DNA of 64,000 nucleotides from Camellia lanceoleosa (GCA_025200525.1 CM045758.1:64540598-64604597); one strand, 5' to 3'. Positions 24,148-37,470 are shown, counted from the stretch's first letter. The notes: generated by a model from the letters alone, not told the origin. Program-made: numbers and translations.

Positions 24148-24369
24148 TTACTGGCTGTCAAAGGCGAAATACAAAGGTGCTCCGAATCGGGCCATGACGG
24201 TGGTCTTCCGTTTCAGCTCTTTATTCTCCGCCTTCAGTACGCAAATCTCTGCCCACGCATCTTTGTACATGCGCTGGAGCAGAGAAAGTTGGGCATTTAA
24301 TTGATGTACCTCACTGGTCCTATTCTGCAGCCGGTGAGACAATTTGGTGACCGCAGTCATTGTCTCCAT
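24148..24369 (-). CDS. Short coiled-coil ORF, unrecognised
   Basis: A 73-residue minus-strand frame starting at a Met has a heptad-like run ([11 protein letters not shown] and [11 protein letters not shown]). It lies in an otherwise unreadable part of the decayed Tekay-like region, which also has GC-rich islands unlike the neighbouring AT-rich stretch. It may be a piece of a retroelement antisense ORF or an inserted fragment. Nothing shows it is expressed. Confidence 0.25.
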   Translation of the reverse strand: METMTAVTKLSHRLQNRTSEVHQLNAQLSLLQRMYKDAWAEICVLKAENKELKRKTTVMARFGAPLYFAFDSQ

Positions 24370-25111
24370 GCAGGATCTCAGTGTGAAGTGCTTGACCTGA
24401 ATGTCAGATTGAGTGGCATGATTTGCTCAACTGACATCATGGGAAAGTTAAGAAGAGTATGAGCAGGGGTACTCTGTTCAAGGAAGTTAAGAAGGGTAGG
24501 AGAAGAGGCACTCTGTCTAGGAAGGTTAAGAAGAGTAAGAGTAGAGGCACTCGGTCAAGGAGAGCTTGGATCATTGAGGTCCGGAAAGAGAGTGAGGGGA
24601 CAAGATGAGGCCATGTGTGGTGAGAAGTGTAAAAAGAAATAAATGAGTCATAGAGAAATCGCAGAGAACAGACTGAGTTTTGGAATAGCTTTTCTCCTCT
24701 GTTCAGTCTCGATGTTCTGTCTCTCTCAAGGAGAATGAGGAAAAAGAAGGAGAAGAGAGTGATTAAGTAGACGAAAGAGAGTGATGACAAAAGAGAAGAA
24801 GACAAAGAGGGAGAGAGAGTCAAGGCAAAAAAAAGCAGAGAAATGAAATAGAAGAGAATCAAGGAGGGTAGCTTTTGTCAGCCAGCCAACGAAAAAGAAG
24901 ATGAAAAAGAAGAAGTCAAAGAGGGAAAGAGAGCCGAGGGGAGTTTACAAATCGAGGAGGTCTGCTTTTGTCAGCCAGCTGACGCAAAAGCAAGGTCGTG
25001 TGTCAGACGCAATTTTCGAAGGAAGAGAGAGAAACGGGAAAGTTGTATACATATATATATATATATTGTATATTTATGTATTATATACATTTATTCGATT
25101 ATTTTTGTCAC

Positions 25112-25200
25112 AAGAGTGACCTGGTTAAGTGGTCTGGTTCGGCGTCTAAGGATGGAGAGGCTGAGCCCGAGGTCGGGGGTTTGAAACCCAATATCCCTGC
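25112..25200 (+). repeat. tRNA-like pol III promoter fragment (candidate SINE head)
   Basis: TGGTTAAGTGG at 25,122-25,132 fits the A-box consensus and GGTTTGAAACC at 25,178-25,188 fits the B-box with one mismatch, 45 bp apart. No clean cloverleaf could be drawn, so it is a tRNA pseudogene or SINE head rather than a tRNA gene. Confidence 0.4.
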
Positions 25201-25721
25201 ATTCGTGTTTTATTTCCTTTTTGTGTGTTTTGCTTGCGCGCAATGACGTCATCTAACGGAATATTCCGTCATAGTAACGGCATATGCTCGCTGACGTCCA
25301 TAGACAGAATATTTCTTGTCAGTAACGGCATATTCCCTAAATGTGTCTGTGTGTATGTACGTATCTGTGTATTTTCTCCGTATTTGTCCGTATGTGTCTG
25401 TGTATCTTTTGTTCGTATTTGTCCCTTGGTGAAAATGTTGTGGAGGCACCATGGGGTTGAAAAGGCGACTTGGGAACGTGAGGCTGAAGTCCGCGAGAAA
25501 TATTCGGATCTTTTTATCGATGTTTGAGAGTTGTAATAGAAATGTTATTTTGATATTAGGATGTACATTGTATATGTTACGAAATAGGGTGAATTTCTTA
25601 TGTTTAATTGGGAGGTTGTGTTGTCATGCCACGATTGCGTTTCTACGGTTGTAATTGATTTTGATTCAGCGAGTTTATCTAGTGTAAATTTTGGGGACGA
25701 AATTCCTTAAGAGAGGAAGGT

Positions 25722-27808
25722 TGTAACGAGTTGAATCAAATTGAATTTATACTTTAATCTCAGTTGAGGATTTATTTTAAATTATTAAAATAAATTCATT
25801 TTGGACCCAATTGATTGAATCGTGACCCGTTAGTAACCATGAAATATTGTTGTGGTTTTATTATTATTATTTGATTACCATAAAAGAGTTGTGAATATTT
25901 ATGGTGTGTACCATTAAACGAAATATATTTTGTGGTGAGAAAATATTGTATTTACTTTTATTATTAAAGATGTTGAAATGTATTTTTAAATTGATATATA
26001 TATATATATATATAGGTGTATATATATATGGTTAGATATTTGTATAGTTATATATTTGTTTAGTCAAAGAAAAGGAAATATCTATAAATAGAACTTAATA
26101 GATATTTTTTTATACTTTGGGAATTCTTTCCTAGTTCTTGCCGTGGAGAAAAGAAAGAAAAAGAGTTCTAAGTTGGTTTTTCATAGATTTGATCTAGTGT
26201 AAGTCATTTTTGACCCCTAGTGCTTTGGATCAAAACATAGAGGGCAAAAAAAGCGTCATTTGGCTCTAAGAAAATTTAATTTCTGTTGTCGAAAAATTTG
26301 AAAGCTTCTTGGCTTGAAGTAGGGATTTTTCCTTCACTTCTTTATGCACTTTTACTTGATTATAAGGACCTTAGAGTTGTATATAATTTAATTAGAATTT
26401 TTGAAAAATTTGTGATTTATTTGCTTAAAAGAGAAATTTTCAAAAAAATAAAGAGTTGATGCCCAAATTGTGAAAGTGTAAACTTGGAATATGTTTATAA
26501 GGTTATGAAAGAGTTATGTTTTAAATTTGAACAAAAAGGGACTTCGATTCGATCGGTTTTGAAATTTTTACCGTTTTGCGACCAAAAGAGCATTTTTAAA
26601 TAAAACAAAGGAATTACATTTAAATTTTGGGGCTTTTGATTAAAATAGGATGTCATAGTTGAATGATGCTTAAAGAATGAGTTTGGAAAGAAAATGATGT
26701 TTTCTTGGGCATTAACGATATTATTTTGCTTAATGTATCTGTTGGAATAAAACTAACACGGCTAGAAATGGACCTTGAGAGGTTACCGGACGTGATTGTG
26801 ATATGAAAACTAGTGTAGTTGTTCATATTTGGTGAGATATGGAATAGATTGTATTTATCGGAATTTTTTGAATTTAATTGTTTAAATATCTATTTAGAAA
26901 TATCTATTTTGAGCTATCGGTGGAGGATAGCCATGATTGTTGTAGAAATGCATGAGACTTAGGTAAATTGGACCACATTCTTCATTTGTTGCATTGGACA
27001 TTGCATTACATTCATTTCATTGGAAATGTATCTGTTTTTTAGAAATGTTTGGAAATATATCTGTTTGCGAAAAGATGAATCCTTAGTGAATCTGGGTAGG
27101 GGGTGTAGAACCGTACGGTTAGGTGTTGAGCATTCCAGTTTATTGGTAAAAATGACAGTGGTAGTGCATTAGGGCCTACTTGCAGACACTTACCTAAAGA
27201 TTCACAGAGCCTGTATTCATACAACAGATATGGTTTAAAATGGAAATGATTTTATATCTGTTGTTACAACTCAGCATTGCATGCTTTATAAAAAGAGAGA
27301 TAAATTGTTTTATCATGAGTAGGGCATGAGCATACTTCTCTTTAGTCTTGTCATGGTTCATATGTTGTGTAGTATATCTCTACTGGTCTATGACTCATCC
27401 TATAAAGGAAACCATTTCAGGTACAGATACTATGCCTCCACCAAGGCATTGACTTGGGAGGACTCGGAGCTGCGGCTTCATTTTTGTTTTATTGTTATTT
27501 GTTGAATGTGAGCCTAGGGCTGTATTTGCGTTGAGTTAAAACTCCATTTTGTGTAACCAAGAATGTTCTTGGATAAATTTGTAAGTCTGTAGGGCACTTA
27601 TTATTTGTTTGGTTTCCATTTCATACTTGTTGTAAAATGTATGCTTGGGATTGGAACTGGGGCATTGTGGTGTGAATAGCATGTATTTGGCATTTGAGAT
27701 TTAATAGAAATGAATATATGGAATAGTTAGCTATATATATGTGTTTGCCTATCAGGTGGGTTTTGTAGCATAAATAGATATACCCTACTCAATTTTCGAG
27801 GCATTACA
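25722..27808 (+). repeat. Complete 3' LTR of the decayed Tekay-like element (2,087 bp)
   Basis: It begins TGTAACGAG right after the purine tract and ends GCATTACA, giving TGTAA/TTACA inverted ends. It shares CTATCGGTGGAGGATAGCCA (26,918) with the LTR at 63,748, and the block near 27,370-27,600 resembles 57,060-57,300 in the other Tekay 5' LTR. It therefore belongs to the same LTR family as the element at the right of the window. Confidence 0.78.
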
Positions 27809-28252
27809 AAATTTGTCAAGAGTTTTTGCTTTGTTTATTATATGAGACTACATTAGCTTTGTTTATTATGTGAGACTTTGGTTTAAAAATTTGAAGAAAA
27901 ACAAACTAAAACAAAAAGGTTTCAAAGTAAAATATTTAACAAAATAATAAATTTGATATATTAGATGGAGTGTTTATTGTTTGAGATATCAAATTTAAAG
28001 ATGTTAATTGTCACCTAAGAGTAACTCCAGTAGCGTTATTCCTAAAATTTAGCATGATGGATAATATAATTTGGCACTTAAAACTAAATGTATTAAGTGA
28101 TAATCAATTAAGTCGGTTTGATAATTACGATTGATATCACTTAAAAATTTTAATGTTTCTTAAAATGTAATGTAGGATAAAATTTTAAAAAAATTAAATC
28201 ATACGAAATCCACTTAATTCTGACTGAATTTATAAATATTAAACATAAGTAT
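27809..28252. other. AT-rich spacer
   Basis: No gene seen. A short direct duplication (TTTGTTTATTATRTGAGACT, two copies near 27,833 and 27,858) is the only structure. Confidence 0.5.
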
Positions 28253-28680
28253 CGACCGCCACCATCGCTACCACCATTGCCACCACCAACATCATGCCAC
28301 TGCCACCTCCATTATTACCACTACCATTACTACTACATCACTACCAGTACCACCACTACCACCACCATTATCATGCCACAATTACCACCATCATTACTAC
28401 TACCACCACAACTATCACCATCATGCCACCGCCATCACTACCGCTACTACCACCACTACCACCACCGCTACTACCACCACTACCACCACTACCACCACCA
28501 CCACCACTACTACTACTACTACCACCACCATTGCCACCATCATGTCGTTGCCACCACCACCACTACCGCTATCTTCATCGCAATTGTCATTGTTGTTATA
28601 ACTACTACTATCATCTTAGTACCATCACCATCGCTACCTCCACAACCACCACCATCACCATCACTACCATCCCAATATAA
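28253..28680. repeat. (CCA/CTA)n trinucleotide microsatellite
   Basis: About 420 bp of imperfect CCA, CTA and CAT triplets. It yields His/Pro/Thr-rich open frames in several registers, which are artefacts of the repeat. Confidence 0.92.
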
Positions 28681-28973
28681 AAATTAAAATATATAAGTTG
28701 AAAATAATAAATTTCAAATTTGATCTTATGCATATTAAACAATTTATTTTTAGTTCAACATTTAAATTTTTATCAAACAATTTTTTAATTTAAAAAATTC
28801 AATATTCAATTTTCAATATTCAGTTTTCATTTTTCAACTTTATCAAACACCACCTTAGGGTGTGTATTAATTAATTTGATTCGGGTTAACACTAAATCTA
28901 GAATAGAATAAAATAACTTTTTGGACCTAGGATCGAATCAATCTATTAGAATTTAATCAAACCAACCCCATGT

Positions 28974-29325
28974 AAGACCATCTTCAATCCTTTATTAGAT
29001 CTTTAGTCAAATTTAAATTTGATGAAAAACTGATAAAAAAGGTACGTCAACCATTTCATCAGTTTGGTATCAAATGAAGGCAGTGATACTTTTTTCATCA
29101 AATGAAGTGAGCATTTATCCTTTCATCAAATTTATAGGTGACGGACGTCCAACCCAGATAATTGATTTTGGGATGAATTTGATGAAAATTTACTTTAGAC
29201 GGCCGTTCGGCCTGTCAACTAGCCAGATTTGATGAAATGGTTATAGTGCATCGTATAAGATCAAATTTTTACTCAAATTTTTATTCAAATTTAATAACAT
29301 ATCTAATGAACAATTAGAGATGCTT
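28974..29325. mobile_element. Candidate MITE
   Basis: The left end (AAGACCATCTTCAATCC then TTTATTAGAT) and the reverse complement of the right end (AAGCATCTCTAATTG then TTCATTAGAT) match imperfectly over about 50 bp. The target duplication is unclear. Confidence 0.4.
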
Positions 29326-29619
29326 TAACTTGGCTTGCAACCTCAACTATTCATCTTTATTAAGAATAAGTGAATAATTCATTTGAAAATATAGAGTCCA
29401 TTATAATATCATAGGCATCATTAGAAACTTAAAATAAATAAATAAATAAAATTAACAATAATGATGGTAGAAATTAAAAAAATCGATTTAATTTGTCATA
29501 AACTATCTTATCGGATCCATAATTTCAAGAAGTATTGAAAAATCCAAACCAACCCGACCTTGGGTTTTCTTAATATTTTGTACACCCTACTATATATTGG
29601 GTCAGATTGGATACACTAA

Positions 29620-29778
29620 TGTTGTGTTTGGTTAAGGGATTTGGAGAGAAATTTAGAAAGGAAATGGAAAAATGTGTGTAAAATTAGGTGATATGTAGGT
29701 ATATTTTATTTATATTTCATCTACCTTCTCCATTTCTCTTTTTAAATTCCTCCTCATATCCCCTAACCAAACACAACA
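29620..29778. mobile_element. 159-bp MITE with TAA target duplication
   Basis: The ends share a perfect 15-bp inverted repeat, TGTTGTGTTTGGTTA, extending imperfectly to about 50 bp. TAA flanks both sides (29,617-29,619 and 29,779-29,781). A 3-bp TAA/TTA duplication is typical of PIF/Harbinger-derived MITEs. Confidence 0.75.
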
Positions 29779-30478
29779 TAAGAGCACCATGCCAACTTTA
29801 AAAGTTGGATATCCTTTAGAAAAACAGTATGGTGCACACTCTTCAAAAGGTGTGTATCATATGCATCTTATAATTAAAAGTAAAAATAACATAACTTTAA
29901 TTTTTTGAGTCACAATTCAAAAAAAAAGAATAAATATCTTAATTATATATAATATGAGGTATAACTAAAAAACTTATGAGTTATAATTAAAAATAATAAT
30001 ATAATAAAAGTATATATGGTATACCCATTTTCCCTCCTTTAATGGATGTTGTCATTTTACTCTCCCAACCATTAAAAGGTAGATATCCTCTGAGGAATGT
30101 TGTCATTTTATTCCCCCAAATCTTCTTAAGTGAAAAAAAAAAGAGAGTATGTTTAGATTTTTTTCAAAATTATATAAAAAATTATAAATTATTACGATGT
30201 TTGACATATTTTTAAAATAATTTTTTAAACTTTTAACATTTTTAAAGAGCAATGCTAGAATATTAAGTCCCATTTTGAAGTTGATTATTTTAATTTTTTT
30301 TATTTATATAAAGACGTTAAAATAATAAAAATAGTGATGTGATAATTTATAATAATTTTTTAATTACAAATCTCTCTTCCCAAACATAGTCTAAATGTTC
30401 TATCAAAAATTTGACAAAAAGGTATAGGATCCACATCTACGTGGCTGAGGATTTGGTAAAAATTTTAATAGAACATTT

Positions 30479-30700
30479 AAGCTTCGTTTGGTTTTAGATT
30501 TTTAGTTAAAAAAGTACAAAAAGATAAAATTGGCTAGATAAGTCAATAAAATAAAATGACATATCTAAATCACAATCATTACACTTTTTCTCTCATAAAA
30601 ACTAAAAAAACCAAATCAAACGAAACTAAAAAAATCAAGTTAAAAAAGTCTCAACACAAAAAAAATAGTTAAAAAAATTAATACCTAACGAAGACTTACA
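30479..30700. mobile_element. Candidate short MITE
   Basis: AAGCTTCGTTTGGTTTT on the left and, reverse complemented, AAGTCTTCGTTAGGTATT on the right form an imperfect inverted pair. Boundaries and target duplication are uncertain. Confidence 0.35.
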
Positions 30701-31038
30701 TCCGTATTATTTTTGTTTTTAAAATGTATTTATTTTTATTTGGAAAAATTACCAGTAAATCCTATATGATAGAAAGTTAAACCATTTAGTCCTACAAGTT
30801 TTCTTATGCACCATTTAGTCCCACTATCTACATCAACAACATCAACAACATCATTAACATCATCAAAACATTAGTTACATTAGCAATATTAACTGCACCA
30901 ATGGACAATATCAAACAAACCCCATCAAAGGCGTCTTCATCTTCATCCTCACACTTAGTCTCTTCCATCTCCAATGTACACTCCATGTTCAGTTCCCTAA
31001 CGAAACCTGAAACCCTTCTCATTACTTTCACAAAATCA

Positions 31039-31221
31039 ATGGCGGATCTACAATCTCCACCCCCTCCTCGGTCCCCCACCGACCTCTTCGGCGACCCCAT
31101 CGACTCCCACCCTCTCTGGTTCAACCAATCCTCCTTCCTCCTCCCCACCTTCGACTCCGAATCCTACATTTCCGATCTCCGTACCTTCGTCCCCTTCGAA
31201 ACCCTCCGATCCGAGCCCCCT
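31039..31221 (+). pseudogene. COG2: COG2 N-terminal fragment (captured)
   Basis: The translation from the ATG at 31,039 has R-S-P-T-D-L-F-G-D-P then D-S-H-P-L-W-F, F-D-S-E-S-Y-I-S-D-L-R-T-F-V-P-F and L-R-S-E. This closely matches the first 60 or so residues of plant conserved oligomeric Golgi complex subunit 2, a tethering-complex protein of the Golgi. The homology stops after L-R-S-E, where the native protein would continue with its first coiled coil. An in-frame ATG at 30,901 precedes it by 46 codons of unrelated Ser-rich sequence. It lies inside the Pack-MULE, so it is a transduplicated piece, not a gene. High GC compared with its flanks fits recent capture. Confidence 0.8.
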
Positions 31222-31280
31222 GTTTTTCATGGCGATTGCAGCATTTCCAGATCCTTCGATCGAACACAAATCAGCCAACT

Positions 31281-31400
31281 TATCAACAAGCCTTCGACGA
31301 AATGGTGAAAGAAAACATCGATGATCTCGGCATGGACACCTTCGAAGCCCTCCAAGACGCCATCGAAACCCTAACTCTCCAAGGCGTCGATCTCTCTGGT
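31281..31400 (+). pseudogene. ARMC6-like N-terminal fragment (captured)
   Basis: In the frame of 31,236-31,436 the residues Q-A-F-D-E-M-V-K-E-N-I-D-D-L-G-M-D and, further on, T-L-T-L-Q-G-V-D-L-S-G resemble the N-terminus of plant armadillo-repeat-containing protein 6. It follows the COG2 piece after about 60 bp and is in a different reading frame. A stop follows shortly after the homology ends. Identification is from memory of the family; a different source gene is possible. Confidence 0.6.
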
Positions 31401-32104
31401 TCCAAATCTCTCGCTCTCTCTTCAACAATGCCATGATCAACATCAACTTGATGATGAATGTTGAAAACTTCACCACTGCCCAATTCGCTGATGATGACTA
31501 ATGTTGCTTTGGAGAGTTAGGGTTTTCATGATGAACATTACGATCGCTGATGTTGCAATGTTGATCGTGGCCCTGATGTTGATGATGAATGTTGACAACT
31601 TCACTACTGCCCAATTCACTGATGATGATGTTGCCTTGGAGAGTTAGGGTTTTGATGATGAACATTACGATCGCTGATGTTGCGATGTTGATCGTGGCCC
31701 TGATGTTGATGATGAATGTTGATGTTAATTAATGTTGATCTGTTTTGATGATGTTTGATGTGTGATCTATTTTGATGATATTAATGTTAATTTTTTTTTT
31801 GTTAATGTTCATCTGTTGTGATGATTTTAATGTTAATGGTTAATGTTTGATCTGTTTTTTTTTTTTTTTTATGATGTTAATGTTAATCTATTTTGTTTAT
31901 GTTGATATGTTTCGATAATGTTTGATGTTTGATGTTGTTTTGATAATGATGTTGTGATGTTTGATGTTAATGGGACCTTTCAGTCTATAAAAAAACTTTT
32001 AGGACTAAATAGTGTATAAGTTATCAATTTGGAATTTATTGGTACATCACCCTTTTTATTTTTTTAAATAAAGTTTTGAGCTTGCTTTTGTCAAAAGCCT
32101 CCAA

Positions 32105-32136
32105 CTTCACTCTCTCTCTCTCTCTCTCTCTCTCCC
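32105..32136. repeat. (CT)n microsatellite before GDH exon 1
   Basis: A CT dinucleotide run lies in what would have been the 5' untranslated region of the GDH copy. A second CT run is in its last intron at about 37,661-37,683. Confidence 0.9.
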
Positions 32137-32205
32137 CCCTTCATATCCTCCTTTATGTGTTCGTCAAATTCAGACCATCCCACCAACGCTCTCCACACAC
32201 TGTAA

Positions 32206-32340
<135 letters not shown>

Positions 32341-32394
32341 TAAAAAAAAAAAAAAAAAAAACCTCTCTTTCTTCAATCCTCTGTTTTCATCTAA

Positions 32395-32577
<183 letters not shown>

Positions 32578-32862
32578 TAATTTCATTGATTTGGGTTTTG
32601 GGTTTTGGTTTTTTTGCACTGTTAGCTGTGTTTTTATAGTGTGGGCTCTTTCTGTTTGATGTTTTGCATGTTTGAGAATATTTGTTGATGGAATTTATCT
32701 TGATATTTACTTTGGTTTTTTAATTAGTGTTTTGAATATGGATCAGACTTGTGAATCTTGATTTGGGCATAATTCTGATTTTAATTTGGAGTTGGTAATC
32801 AAATTTTGTTTTGGCATGCAATTGCCTCTGTATATATTTTTGCTTTTTTGTTTATGGACTAG

Positions 32863-33752
32863 AAAGCACGGATACGGATACGAGGTATGGATACGATACA
32901 ATACGGATACGGTGATATAATAAAATCTAAAAAAGTAGGATACGGGTACGGCTAGGATACGTTTGTAAAAAAATAAAAAATAAATAAATTATTAGCAGTG
33001 AGTTACACATAAGCTCAAGAATGTTGAGAAACTATAGTAACTTTATGATGCAAAATACTAATCTTTAAGAATTAGGTATTAATTTAAGGCAGTAGCTAGT
33101 TTAGTTTTTAAATTTTCAATAGGTTTTGCAAATATTTTATTTCAATATCAAGTCTAATATGTTAATATTATAGTATCAAAACAATCCACAACTTGACTCT
33201 ATGCTTTTTCTTTTTGCACTAGTAAAAAATATTCTATGCAAGTTTATTTACTTATTTATTTATTGATATTTAATTTTATTATTGTTATATTATCTTATTA
33301 ATCCTTGCTTCTATGTAGTTATAGGAGACATGCATGATACAATGAAGATATGTCAATTTGATGAATTCTATTACTTTAGCTTACTATGTTATTTTTATAA
33401 AAAAAACTAAGCAAAGTATTGGGAAAATATTATATTTATCCTCGCAATTATATTATATTATGATGTTATGCAAAAAATTATATAATTCTAATTTCGTAAA
33501 ACGAGTAATATGTGACTTGGAGCATTTGATATTTCAAAATTAATTAAAAGTATCCGATAATATGTGACTTGGAGCATCCAATACTTCAAAACGAAGTATT
33601 TGATACTTCAAAATTAATGAAAAATTAATTAATAAGTATCCGATACTTTTAATAAGTATCTGATACGTATCTGTAAGTATCCAAGGAGTATCGGTATTCG
33701 ATACGGATACGATACGAATACGTCTTCCTATTTGAAGTATCCGTGCTTCATA
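32863..33752. mobile_element. Inverted-repeat element rich in GGATACG, in GDH intron 2
   Basis: The left end GAAAGCACGGATACGGATAC and the right end, reverse complemented (GAAGCACGGATAC), form terminal inverted repeats rich in GATACG units. Flanks GTTTATGGA (left) and GTTTATAGA (right) may be a diverged 9-bp target duplication. The interior is AT-rich without coding potential. The end sequence is shared with 48,240-48,355. Confidence 0.6.
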
Positions 33753-34229
33753 GTTTATAGATCATCAACCTTTATGATGATGCTAAAGATAACTGGTTGA
33801 TCATTAAATTTATGTTCATGTGAATCAGAGTTATGGTTATGATTTTAATTCAAGTCCAATCTACTATGCATATATCTCCAGATGTGGCTACGTTTTGGAT
33901 TCACCCCCCTCCCCCTTTTTTTCTTTTCTTTCTTTTTCCCTTTTTCCTCTGGATTTTTGTTCTTATAAGGGAAATTTTAATGTACACCCCTTTTAAAAAG
34001 GGTATACCATATGTACCTGTAGTTATGTCATTTTCTTATTTAATTATGACTAAAGCCAAGTTTGGCATCTCTCCAAAAAGTTAAAAAGTTACTCAAAAAT
34101 TTAAAAAGTTATCACTATTCACAAAAATAATAATAATAATTTTCAAGCCAAGTACAACTCAGTGATGTAAGCAATCACTGCTCTTTGCTGTGTGTGGCCG
34201 AACAAATCTGATCAGATTGGGTGCAATTG

Positions 34230-34556
34230 AACACATTGTTGTTCGGCCCGTGGGGGCCTATCACGGGTCCCGTTTTGATAATCTGAACCATTCAATGTGT
34301 AGAACTCGTCAAGTACTATATTCCTGTAAAAAATCACGTTGATCGGATATCGATAACTATACGACCAAATCAGTTTTGTATAAAAAAAGGATGATATTAT
34401 AATTAACGATTGAACAAAAACAAATCTGATTAGATTATTATCGATATCCGATCAACGTGATTTTTTATAAGTATATAGTACTCGATGAGTTCTACACATT
34501 GGCGGTTCAGATTATCAAAATGGGACCCATGATGGCCCCCACAGGCCGAACAAAAC
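34230..34556. repeat. Foldback element 1 (long inverted repeat)
   Basis: Two arms of about 115-125 bp at 34,230-34,345 and 34,432-34,556 are reverse complements with small differences, around a loop of about 85 bp. Shared landmarks are GTTCGGCC at the outer ends, GATAATCTGAACC, and ATCACGTTGATCGGATATCG at the inner ends. It lies in intron 2 of the GDH copy. Confidence 0.82.
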
Positions 34557-36007
34557 CGTTCAGTGCAATGCCCAAACATTGGCCAATAATTTCTTACCAT
34601 CAATTCAATTGCACAGATTGTACGGCTGCCAACCCACATTTCTAATCTTCTCCTACACACTTCTTTATACAATTTTTTAATACACATTTTTCCATAAAAA
34701 GTCAAAAAGTTAACACAAAACATCCATATTTTTTTCCTCAACTTTTTAGTCCAAAAAGACAAAAAGTGCACTTATTTAGGACACCCCAAAGAACCCCTAA
34801 TTTTCTTCTTTAGTTATGCCTCTTGTGTTTAGTTATGACATTTTTTCTTGTTTTTAGCTATGACTTGGAAAATTAAAATTATGCCATTTTTCTTTTATTT
34901 ATAATCCCTTATTATAATGATTCCCAAACACAGATTAATCTTGATATTTACTACATTTGTGACAATCCCTTGTTTATTCCAAATCAGTGTTAATATTCCT
35001 AAATTGTTTGTCCAAGACAGGTTTAATGACAGATTTAGTAATTTTGTGGGCAAATTTTTTTTTAATTTTTTTGGACTACTTTGCAAAAAAGGGATGAAGC
35101 CAGGACTTGAACAGTTTCTAAATCTTTCATTCATTTAATGGAAGCTAAATTTATGTCAAATTTTACTAATTCATAGTGTGATTATGTTTGTTAACCGGCC
35201 ATATATGTATCAACTGTACATAACTGGCAGTTTAACTATATAAACAGTATTTGTACGTCGGTACTTGTGAAAGTCATCAAGCATATCCATTTATAATGGC
35301 GTCTTTTGTTGCGACATGGTTTCATCTTACATCCCTTTTTTTCTTTAAGTGGATGGACTATTTTATTACAAAATAGAATTCTGAAACTTATTGTTGATTA
35401 CTCTTTATGATCAAAACATATGATCATAACGTGTTTTTGTCGTCTTGCATCCTTGCATCCTTTAATGGATAATACGATACAATATTGAATCTCTGAGGGA
35501 ATACTCGGCATGCTTATAACATATAATTTACGTCTTATTTTATCGTTTTCTGATTTTGTTATTTGTTTCAATTTATGGTTCTGCCATTTTTCAGTTAATT
35601 TGTAATAGTACAAAATCTAATTTGGAAGAATCAATAAAAAACAAGATGAAAAAAAAATCGGATTTATTTTAAAATACACACATCAATTGTGGAAAGGAAA
35701 CATAGCACCAATTGATCAATGGATCTTGTTAATCAATTCATTGGACCTTTTGGTCTAACCCATTGAGCTTCTCAAATTCATATAATCAATCTATATTGAT
35801 AATTATTTCAATTGTTCTTTAAGACAGAAAAAGTTCTATGATGTTGCAGTCCTGATCTCATGTTTACATGGTAGAATTCCTAACAAAATTCGTCTTTCTG
35901 TTCAAAAATCAATATTGTCTTGCTTATATATAATATCCTACAATAGTTATGTACATTAGAATGAAAGTATATTACCTCCTTATACGTGCTTATCTACAAG
36001 AAGTTAA

Positions 36008-36347
<340 letters not shown>

Positions 36348-36350
36348 TAA

Positions 36351-36533
<183 letters not shown>

Positions 36534-36602
36534 TAGATATAGAAGTTGTGATCGATATGATGTAAGTGAAAAATGTTTACTAGTGCTTGTTTGGCATTTT
36601 AG

Positions 36603-36734
<132 letters not shown>

Positions 36735-36801
36735 TGAAGTTTCATTCATCTATGTGCTTAATATCCTAATTATTAATTTGTTACATTGATTAATTTCTTA
36801 G

Positions 36802-37104
<303 letters not shown>

Positions 37105-37270
37105 TAGGTGCATTAGTGCTTGTTTAGCTTTACATAATCCATCAAAAATAAATTATCACAAGTCAAACATATCCTCTGGCCTGTCCAACGAGAAAAATGA
37201 TTTAGTATATCCTTGTCAACTATACATGTTTTGAAATTTTTATTTACTAGAATAGAAGAATGTCTTGTAG

Positions 37271-37441
<171 letters not shown>

Positions 37442-37470
37442 TGAAGAGGCATGACATGTCAAACATATAA

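Larger units (their letters stand above)
21373..25721 (+). mobile_element. Strongly decayed Tekay-like chromovirus interior
   Basis: The segment at 21,373-21,700 resembles the untranslated leader of the better preserved element at 57,490-57,830 (shared run near AAGGCACTTGATCAATG and GTGCTTAT). It is followed by a gag-start relic at about 21,648, where an ATG-TCA is followed by a stop and an Arg/Gly-rich stretch. The body to about 24,000 is AT-rich with no readable domains. The end is clear: 25,432-25,527 encodes the tail of the chromodomain region (W-R-H-H-G-V-E-K-A-T-W-E-R-E), matching 62,325-62,420. GGGGACGAAATTCC and the purine tract GAGAGGAAGG (25,711-25,720) lie directly before the LTR. 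The 5' LTR is absent. With 4.35 kb of interior and no visible pol core, it may have been a non-autonomous or deleted copy. Confidence 0.62.
30742..32052 (+). mobile_element. Pack-MULE carrying fragments of two host genes
   Basis: A perfect 9-bp target duplication, TTTTTATTT, flanks the unit at 30,733-30,741 and 32,053-32,061. The ends are inverted repeats of about 75 bp at roughly 70% identity (left GGAAAAATTACCAGTAAATC; right, reverse complemented, GGGTGATGTACCAATAAATT), each followed inward by ATC/GAT-rich sequence. Nine-base duplications and long terminal inverted repeats are the mark of Mutator-like elements. There is no transposase. The cargo is host coding sequence (31,039-31,400) followed by a direct duplication of about 132 bp (31,450-31,715). 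Because the duplication is AT-rich, chance agreement is not excluded, but its exact abutment to the inverted repeats makes that unlikely. Confidence 0.78.

Noticed and set aside
24437..24862. Leu/Ser/Phe-rich minus-strand ORF resembling a membrane protein
   Set aside because: It is the complement of a polypurine stretch; composition alone gives the hydrophobic look.
28277..28687. His/Pro/Thr-rich ORFs of 128-136 codons
   Set aside because: They are translations of the (CCA)n microsatellite and are open in more than one frame.
28857..29595. AGGGTGT/ACACCCT inverted ends enclosing a larger unit
   Set aside because: Only seven bases match and no clear target duplication is present.
31048..31476. 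142-codon minus-strand ORF
   Set aside because: It is the shadow of the COG2 fragment on the plus strand.
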